Part shown: positions 58,504 to 64,000 of the stretch, one piece after another
How positions within the stretch are numbered: the stretch's first letter is position 1
Layout of the letters: the number at the start of each line of letters is the position of its first letter
DNA from: Hoyosella levis
GTDB taxonomy: Bacteria > Actinomycetota > Actinomycetes > Mycobacteriales > Mycobacteriaceae
Direction of reading: 5' to 3'
Assembly: GCF_026008515.1 (NCBI RefSeq)
Contig: NZ_BQYM01000012.1
Coordinates: forward strand, 41,304 to 105,303
Length of the DNA stretch: 64,000 nt
Notes under the pieces: model-generated
Seen by the model: the letters and a program-made list of their open reading frames with translations, nothing else
What the model was told of the DNA's origin: nothing
Database searches by the model: none
Made by a program: the position numbers and the translations under genes

Positions 58504-60156
58504 TCACGCGCGCGAGCTGCCCCGGAAGCCGGGCTCGGCGGCGATGATCTTGTCGGCGTAGGGGCGGGTCTGGACGACGTAATCGACGTGCCCGGTGGGA
58601 AAGCCCCCCGAGCGCAGCACCGCGCCAGGACCGGCGTTGTAGGCGGCGAGGTACAGCTCGGTCGGCCCATTGGGTGCTGCGACCGCGCCGGAGGCGATGC
58701 CCGCGTCGATCTGCGAGGCGATGGCGCACATGAAGCGGCCCTGCGCCATCACCGCATCCCCGATGTCGAACGGCGAGACCTGGCCGTTGCCGTCATCGTC
58801 GCGGCCATACGACGGCCAGGTGCCGGGCATGAACTGCGCTGGTCCCTGCGCCCCGACCGGGGACACCGCGGCGGGGTTGAACCCGGACTCGGCGCTGATC
58901 TGCGCGGCGATCAGCGATGGCGGGATCTGCGGGCACAGCGCGCCCGCCCGCTGTATCCAGGGCGCGAACTCAGCCGGGACGCTCGTCGCGTCCAGCGGCC
59001 CGCCCAGGCCCGCGCACCCGGCCAGGGACGTGCCCGCGCCGGGCTGGCCCGCGGCGTAGGACTCCGAGCCCGTGGCCATGCCGCCGCCCTCGACGGTGAT
59101 GTGGACGTGGTCGTTGTGGTTCTGGGTGTCCGAGCCCCGGTTCTCCATGCCCGACCAGGAGCCGTTCTGCCATATCCGCTGCCGCCACAGGATGTAGGTG
59201 ACGTTGTAGTGGTCGGCGTTGGCGACGAAGTAGCTGGCGACGCGGTCGCCGAGCGCGATGCCGGTCGGGGTGTTGTAGGCAGGGATCATCGCATCGACGG
59301 CGCGGCCGGAGGGATGGTCGGGATACGGGTCGGAGGGACGGTAGCCACCGATGCTGTTCACCTGCGGGAAGTTGGCGTTGATCGAGCGCATCACCCGCAC
59401 CCCATCGACGGTCATCGACCGCTCGGAGCCCTTCGACGCCGGGAGCGGCGGCAACGACGCCCCCGCGTCGGCGGCGGGCGCGGTGGCGCTGGCCGGGCCG
59501 CTATCGCCGGGCGCGACCATCGCGGCGAGGTCCACCGGGGAGCCCCCGCCGTCGCCATCGCTGCTGCTGCCCGCGGAGCCGGGCTCGGCGGCCGCGGCGA
59601 CATACGGTGCGGGATCGACGGCGCTGCCGCCGAACCGCCCGCCCGGCCACACCTCGAAGTGCAGGTGCGGGCCGGTGGACTGGCCCTCGGAGCCGACCCC
59701 GGCGATCTGCTGGCCCGCCCGGACCTGCTGGCCGCTGGCCACGGTGATCAGGCCCGCGGGCATGTGCCCGTAGACCGTGGAGATCAGCTGGCCGTCGATG
59801 TTGTGGTCGATGACCACCCAGTTGCCGAACCCGGTGGCCGGGCCGGAGGCGCGCACCACGCCATCGGCGAACGCGAAGATCGGCGCGGCGATGGCCGCGG
59901 AGTAGTCCAGGCCGTAGTGGAAATCGCCCCACCGCGGCCCGTACGGCGAGGACAGGGTGTAGGTGCCTGCCTGCATCGGCTTGGACACCGAGCCCGCCGG
60001 CAGCGGCGCGACGCCCGCGCCGGACCCGGTGCCGCACGCCCCGAGCTGCTGCTCCTCCTCGGCGGCGCTCATCAGTAGCAGCGACATCAGCACCACCACC
60101 GCCACGACCACCCCGAGAACGCCCACCACGACCAGTGGCCCCTTCTTGCCGGGCAT
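58504..60156 (-). CDS. Cell-wall hydrolase with M23 peptidase and lytic transglycosylase domains (VirB1-like)
   Basis: 550 residues. N-terminal membrane anchor (VVVGVLGVVVAVVVLMSLLLM), M23 metallopeptidase (about 65-195: WGDFHYGLDYSA, GPHLHFEVW supply the zinc ligands), an Asp/Gly linker, a middle domain with HPSGRAVDAMIPAY and HNDHVHITVE similar to M15/ARB_07466-type modules, and a C-terminal SLT domain (IAAQISAESGFNPAAVSPVGAQGPAQFMPG, Glu of AESG being catalytic, written over two motifs). It opens peptidoglycan for the conjugation channel. ATG 60156 overlaps the VirB4 stop (TGATG). Confidence 0.9.
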   Translation of the reverse strand: MPGKKGPLVVVGVLGVVVAVVVLMSLLLMSAAEEEQQLGACGTGSGAGVAPLPAGSVSKPMQAGTYTLSSPYGPRWGDFHYGLDYSAAIAAPIFAFADGVVRASGPATGFGNWVVIDHNIDGQLISTVYGHMPAGLITVASGQQVRAGQQIAGVGSEGQSTGPHLHFEVWPGGRFGGSAVDPAPYVAAAAEPGSAGSSSDGDGGGSPVDLAAMVAPGDSGPASATAPAADAGASLPPLPASKGSERSMTVDGVRVMRSINANFPQVNSIGGYRPSDPYPDHPSGRAVDAMIPAYNTPTGIALGDRVASYFVANADHYNVTYILWRQRIWQNGSWSGMENRGSDTQNHNDHVHITVEGGGMATGSESYAAGQPGAGTSLAGCAGLGGPLDATSVPAEFAPWIQRAGALCPQIPPSLIAAQISAESGFNPAAVSPVGAQGPAQFMPGTWPSYGRDDDGNGQVSPFDIGDAVMAQGRFMCAIASQIDAGIASGAVAAPNGPTELYLAAYNAGPGAVLRSGGFPTGHVDYVVQTRPYADKIIAAEPGFRGSSRA

Positions 60157-61766
60157 CACTGGCCCCCGCGCTTGAGCGAGGAGAACGCCTTGTCGGTGTT
60201 GTAGAGCACCCGCTCCCGGTCGGTCAGGGTCATCCGCACCGGGATGCCGATGCGCTCGCCGGACTTGATCAGGTACCGGCCACGTCCGGGGTGCTGCTGG
60301 CCGGGAACCCACGTCGGCGGGGCCGACCACGAGGTGACCTCGGCGCGCTCGTAGCTGGTGAACGGGGTGATCTCATCGAGCCGGTCCATCTCCCGGTTGT
60401 CGGTGCCACCGATGACCTTCAGCGCGTTGCGCGCGGCCAGGCCGCGCGCCTTGGCGCGGTCGGACTCGCTCGGCAGCGCCTCGAGGTCCTCGAGCGAGTG
60501 GGTGACCTGCGCGGAGATGACGCCGCGGTGGCGGCCCAGGCGGGTCACGCGGTCGGACTTCTCCACCAGGCCCGGTGCCGCGCGCAGCGCCCGCCACAGC
60601 TCGTCCTGGACCTGGAAGACGTTGCGGCGCTTGCCCGCCGCGACCTGCCCGGCGGTCATCGCCGAGGACCAGGCCCACGAGCACATCATCGCCGCGGCGA
60701 CGACGTTGTCCGAGGCATCCTCGACGCTGGCCAGCGACACCGACACCGCGCGGGTGTCGTCGTCGATGCGGAACGACGAGGGCCGGTCGAAGATGCCCTT
60801 GATCGCGCCCTCGCACATCAGCCGCAGCGAGCTGACCAGCTCGAGGACCTTCTGCTCGTAGTCCGCGCCCGACGTCGCCGCGACGGCCTGCATGCACTCC
60901 GCCCCGCCCGCGTCGATCACCGCCAGGACCTCGGGGATGATCGGGTCGCGGTTCTCCGCCTCGGCCACCCGCGAGGCGATCTCCACCGCGCGGGCGAGCA
61001 GCACCCGCTCGGAGGCCCGCAGGTTGTCGGTGCGCGACTCGATGGCCAGCAACGCCTCGAGCAGCGCCAGCCGCGACTCCGCGGCATCGTCGATCAGCTG
61101 CTGGCGGCGCGCCCCCACCGAGGCGTTGATCGCCCCGCGCAGCGGCGCGGTATCGAGCGGGTTGAGGGTGCCCCGCCCGCGCCCGAGGTGGATGATCTGC
61201 CCATCGAGCGCGCGAATGATGTCCTCGTACTCATCCTTGAGGTCCCCGAGGATCTGCACGTTGAACCCGAACCCCGCCAGCCCGAGCAGCAACCGCTTGA
61301 CGAAGGTGGACTTGCCGATGCCAGGCTGGCCCTGGATCCACAGCCCGGTATTCGACACCAGGCCATCGACGAGCAGCTGCGCGGGATCAAGGCCCACCGG
61401 CTCCCCGGTATGGGCATTGATGCCCACCGGCACGCCCCGCAGGTGCGCGCCGGACGGCGCGGCGAAGGGGAACAGCCCGCACAGCTGCGCGGTGGTGCCC
61501 TGCCACTGGTCCCCGCCCATCGGGTTGGCGATGCGCCCGCCCGCGGGCATGCCGTCGCCGCGCGACGGCGGCACCGGGGAATCCAGGTCCACCCCCAGGC
61601 GGTGCGCGGGCGGGGCCGGGCGGCCCGCGGCCGCGCGGCGGAACCAGCGCCGCCGCGCCCGCAGCACCGCCCCGGTCGAGGCGTCGGGGCCGTGGCCGTC
61701 GGTGGCGGCGCCTGTGCCGGGCTCCAGGCCGGGGAACGCCTCGGGATCATGCTCGATCAGCGTCAT
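60156..61766 (-). CDS. VirB4-family conjugation ATPase
   Basis: 536 residues. Walker A GQPGIGKSTFVKR at about 145-157, FNVQILGDLKDEYEDIIRAL, and a Walker B-like VFQVQDELWRAL followed by GRHRGVISAQVTHSLEDL, the usual VirB4/TraC order. Shorter than classical VirB4 because the N-terminal domain is encoded separately by the SCO6880-like gene upstream. ATG 61766 overlaps the stop of the small gene before it (ATGA). Confidence 0.9.
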   Translation of the reverse strand: MTLIEHDPEAFPGLEPGTGAATDGHGPDASTGAVLRARRRWFRRAAAGRPAPPAHRLGVDLDSPVPPSRGDGMPAGGRIANPMGGDQWQGTTAQLCGLFPFAAPSGAHLRGVPVGINAHTGEPVGLDPAQLLVDGLVSNTGLWIQGQPGIGKSTFVKRLLLGLAGFGFNVQILGDLKDEYEDIIRALDGQIIHLGRGRGTLNPLDTAPLRGAINASVGARRQQLIDDAAESRLALLEALLAIESRTDNLRASERVLLARAVEIASRVAEAENRDPIIPEVLAVIDAGGAECMQAVAATSGADYEQKVLELVSSLRLMCEGAIKGIFDRPSSFRIDDDTRAVSVSLASVEDASDNVVAAAMMCSWAWSSAMTAGQVAAGKRRNVFQVQDELWRALRAAPGLVEKSDRVTRLGRHRGVISAQVTHSLEDLEALPSESDRAKARGLAARNALKVIGGTDNREMDRLDEITPFTSYERAEVTSWSAPPTWVPGQQHPGRGRYLIKSGERIGIPVRMTLTDRERVLYNTDKAFSSLKRGGQ

Positions 61767-61972
61767 CGCTGCTGCTCCTGGTTCTCGCGCGGCCCCGTGG
61801 GGCCGCTGGTGGTCGCCTCCCGCGCCGCGCGCGCGGCATCCCACAGCCAGCTCGCGGCCACCAGGCCGTCAAGGGCTATGGATGTGCCGGTGCCGGGCTG
61901 CTCGCCCACCCACGGGGCATCGGCGAGCAGCCGGGAGGGATGGTGCGTCGCGGAGGGATCGGTGCGCCTCAT
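61763..61972 (-). CDS. Small protein between SCO6880-like and VirB4 genes
   Basis: 69 residues, no motif (SIALDGLVAASWLWDAARAA is the only non-polar stretch). Both ends overlap neighbours as ATGA, so it is translated with them. It may be a spacer protein or subunit of the ATPase complex. Confidence 0.6.
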   Translation of the reverse strand: MRRTDPSATHHPSRLLADAPWVGEQPGTGTSIALDGLVAASWLWDAARAAREATTSGPTGPRENQEQQR

Positions 61973-63486
61973 GCCGCCTGCCACCTCTCCGCGCCCTGGC
62001 GCTTGAGGCCCGCGGCAGGGTCGATGCCCAGCCCCATCGACGCGGCGAACCCCGCGGCCTGCGCGCCGTGGCAGGGACGCAGCCGCAGCTTGGCCTGCCC
62101 GGCGCGCTCCTCGACATCGGCGATGGCCGCGGGCAGCTCGCGCGGGTCCGACACGGTGGTGGTGACATACATCGTGAAGCTGCCCACGCCCGCGCCGAGG
62201 GCTTCCTCCTGCGCGGCGAGCAGCGCCCGCCGACGGTCCTCGATGTCGCGCTGGGTCTCGTCCTTCTTCGACTTCGACGCCAGCCAGCCGCGGACGTTGC
62301 CAGCGTTGATCTCTTCCTCGACCTTGCGCGTGGCCACCGACGCGGGCATCGGGGTGTAGACGATCGACACCCGGCGCGGGAACCGGCCCGGGGAGAGCAT
62401 CGGCAACAGGATGCGGTTCTGCACATGCCCGGTCGGGGGCGCGTCGAGCACCCAGGAGAACGAGATTCCCGAGTCATGCCGGTAGGACCGCCACGCTTCC
62501 TCCGCGCGGATCGGCCCGGCGTCCTGCCAGCGCAGCACCTCGTCGGCCTCGGCGACCTCGAGCTGGCGCGACGCCTCGCCGCGCGCGTCCGGGTCGAAGG
62601 CCATGCGAACGCGCCGGATCAGCCACCCGAGCTGGGCGCGGCCGATCACCGTCGCCCCGCACGCCGACAGCGAGTTCTCCATCGCCGGCAGCCACCGCAC
62701 CACCTCCGCGGCGGCTTCCTCCATCGTCGATGGCTCCGGCCGCAGCCGCGATGGATCGAAGTTGATCGTCACCGTGGTGGTGACATCCGCGGTCGCCGCG
62801 GCGCTGCGCGAGACCAGCTCGTCGAGCACGGCGGTGGCGAAGCCAGGGGCCGAGCCACGGTGGGGCTCCATGCGCTCGCGCACGTAGTCGCGCTGGGTGG
62901 CCCCGCCGGTCGGCGCGGACTCCACGGTCATCGCCACCGACGCGACCATCGGCTTGTAGCCCAGCTCGGCGAGGAACCCCCCGTAGGACGCCACCCACGC
63001 GTCCGCGTCGGTGCGATCAGCGAGGGTGATGCCCACCGGGGCCACGCGGACGATGGCCGAGATGAACCCGGTCGCGCGGTTGTGCACGAGCACCTGGTGG
63101 CCGCCCCGGCCATCCTCGGCGGCGACGGGCACCAGCGGCGACAGCACGCCCGGCAGCCGGTTGCGCCGCGGGTGGCTGGTCAGCGGGCCACCGTAGAGCG
63201 ATGCGCGGCCCGCGGCGATCATCAGCCGCCCACGGATGTGGAACACGGTGCGCTCGAACAGCGTCGCGCGCCCGAACGGGATGACCGCGTAGAGGATGAT
63301 CAGCCCGGAGATCGCCGCCCACACCAGGACGGCCGCGATCCCGGCGTTGAACAGCAGGATGCCGATCATCATGCAGCCAGCGACGATGCCGAACCGCTTG
63401 AGCGATAGGCCCGCGAGCTCGTAGCCGCGCTGCCTGCGCCACGCCCCGTAGGTCCGGGGCATCGCGGATGTGTCTTGACGTGCCAT
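61969..63486 (-). CDS. SCO6880-like conjugation protein
   Basis: 505 residues. Two membrane helices near the N-terminus (about 32-68: FGIVAGCMMIGILLFNAGI and VLVWAAISGLIILYAVIPFG), then a large soluble domain with ALLAAQEEALGAGVGSFTMY and ASMGLGIDPAAG, the pattern of SCO6880 proteins that accompany VirB4 in actinobacterial secretion loci and correspond to the PrgI membrane part plus the VirB4 N-terminal domain. ATG 63486 lies three bases after the preceding gene. Confidence 0.85.
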   Translation of the reverse strand: MARQDTSAMPRTYGAWRRQRGYELAGLSLKRFGIVAGCMMIGILLFNAGIAAVLVWAAISGLIILYAVIPFGRATLFERTVFHIRGRLMIAAGRASLYGGPLTSHPRRNRLPGVLSPLVPVAAEDGRGGHQVLVHNRATGFISAIVRVAPVGITLADRTDADAWVASYGGFLAELGYKPMVASVAMTVESAPTGGATQRDYVRERMEPHRGSAPGFATAVLDELVSRSAAATADVTTTVTINFDPSRLRPEPSTMEEAAAEVVRWLPAMENSLSACGATVIGRAQLGWLIRRVRMAFDPDARGEASRQLEVAEADEVLRWQDAGPIRAEEAWRSYRHDSGISFSWVLDAPPTGHVQNRILLPMLSPGRFPRRVSIVYTPMPASVATRKVEEEINAGNVRGWLASKSKKDETQRDIEDRRRALLAAQEEALGAGVGSFTMYVTTTVSDPRELPAAIADVEERAGQAKLRLRPCHGAQAAGFAASMGLGIDPAAGLKRQGAERWQAA

Positions 63487-63489
63487 TGG

Positions 63490-64000
63490 TCAGTCCTTCT
63501 TTCCGTGGTTGGTCTCGTCGGTGGGTGGCCGCGAGCCCACCGCCCCGTCCGGCGACGGTGCCGGGGGCGCGGGCGGGCGCGGGGATGGCCGCGAGCTGCC
63601 CCGTCCCGCCGCTGGCGCGGCGGGACGCGAACCGGTCGGTGCCGGGGGCGCGGCGTGGTGGGGACGCGGCGAGCGGCCCTCGAGGTAGGACGGCTTGCTG
63701 CGGTTCTCGAGGTAGGACGGCGGAGGCGTTGCCGCGCCACCACCGCTGCTGCTGGTATCGCCCGAGCCCGTGGGGACCGGCACGAACGGCAGCGCGCCCG
63801 CTGCCCCAGCCGCGGCGTATCCGCCGCCATCACCGGACGGTGCCGGTGACGGGCTGTAGTCGCTGGACCCGGAAGGGCCAGCCGCGGCGTATCCGCCGCC
63901 ATCACCGGACGGTGCCGGTGACGGGCTGTAGTCGCTGGACCCGGAAGGGCCAGCCGCGGCGTATCCGCCGCCATCACCGGACGGTGCCGGTGACGGGCTG
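63490..64000 (-). CDS. C-terminal tail of a transfer membrane protein (cut by window edge)
   Basis: Only the last 170 residues are inside the window. They are disordered: 24-residue tandem repeats (core SSDYSPSPAPSGDGGGYAA), then PSYLENRSKPSYLEGRS and a Pro/Ala/Ser-rich end. In this operon position a VirB6/TrbL-like polytopic channel protein with a long cytosolic or surface tail is expected; the membrane part must lie upstream, outside the window. Confidence 0.65.
   Translation of the reverse strand, partial: SPSPAPSGDGGGYAAAGPSGSSDYSPSPAPSGDGGGYAAAGPSGSSDYSPSPAPSGDGGGYAAAGAAGALPFVPVPTGSGDTSSSGGGAATPPPSYLENRSKPSYLEGRSPRPHHAAPPAPTGSRPAAPAAGRGSSRPSPRPPAPPAPSPDGAVGSRPPTDETNHGKKD
63806..64000 (-). 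repeat. 72-bp tandem repeat in coding sequence
   Basis: Two full identical units (63806-63877 and 63878-63949) and the start of a third (from 63950) reach the window edge. Seventy-two bases keep the frame and encode 24 residues each. Near-perfect identity points to recent expansion or homogenisation. Confidence 0.9.

Noticed and set aside
60892..63408. 838-codon plus-strand frame across VirB4 and SCO6880-like genes
   Set aside because: It spans two real minus-strand genes and their junction and has no recognisable content.
1..64000. CRISPR arrays, tRNA or rRNA genes
   Set aside because: Looked for evenly spaced repeats and for cloverleaf or rRNA signatures; none was recognised. The only regular arrays are the 9-bp units at 28730 and the coding 72-bp repeats at 63806.

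Overview
The window is high-GC actinomycete DNA. The gene families and the style of the transfer genes are compatible with Pseudonocardia or a close relative, but no rRNA or housekeeping marker is present, so this is an inference. It looks like a large conjugative or integrative element, or a plasmid segment, that carries an antibiotic gene cluster. Left edge (1-3.1 kb): the 3' part of a reverse transcriptase gene of the kind found in phage-defence systems, degenerate transposase remnants, two GNAT acetyltransferases and a shortened tyrosine recombinase.

3.2-27.3 kb is an aromatic (type II) polyketide cluster. On the minus strand the order is flavin hydroxylase, TcmI-type cyclase, KS-alpha, KS-beta, ACP, ketoreductase, didomain aromatase/cyclase, hydroxylase-SDR fusion. 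This is the classical angucycline core order (E-F-A-B-C-D-L-M in pga/urd-type clusters). It is flanked by its own precursor supply: acyl-CoA carboxylase beta and alpha (biotinylated) subunits and a malonyl-CoA:ACP acyltransferase. Two MFS exporters are present. A coupled tailoring operon encodes FMN reductase, exporter, P450, ferredoxin and methyltransferase. An NmrA-like reductase and a two-domain ABM-type oxygenase follow, then an OmpR-type regulator with a broken phosphorylation pocket. No deoxysugar or glycosyltransferase genes are seen, so an unglycosylated, probably methylated and further oxidised angucyclinone is the simplest prediction. The tailoring operon lies between two tetR-family genes that share a 577-bp identical direct repeat.

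27.3-34.6 kb is a variable zone of small genes: two HTH proteins, a membrane-protein set behind a 26-bp palindrome, a uracil-DNA-glycosylase-like protein, a lipoprotein, plasmid-type hypotheticals, a DnaB-N-like protein and an apparent toxin-antitoxin fusion. 34.6-41.2 kb holds an acidic protein and a giant N6-methylase/SNF2-type helicase (DarB-like), broken by a one-base frameshift in a C run. 41.2-47.4 kb holds an HNH protein, a candidate origin of transfer and a TrwC-type relaxase/helicase.

47.7-54.2 kb is a cargo island: an excisionase-like pseudogene, a PaeR7I/XhoI-type restriction-modification pair followed by an AlbA_2-domain gene, and an A+T-rich membrane-protein gene. 54.4-55.2 kb is a dead IS5-family element with intact ends. 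55.2-64.0 kb is a minus-strand type IV secretion operon: DUF4913 protein, TraG/VirD4 coupling ATPase, lipoprotein, M23/lytic transglycosylase, VirB4 ATPase, SCO6880-like protein and, cut by the edge, a protein with a 24-residue repeat tail. Relaxase, coupling protein and VirB4 together indicate single-strand conjugation rather than the FtsK-like Tra system usual in Streptomyces plasmids.
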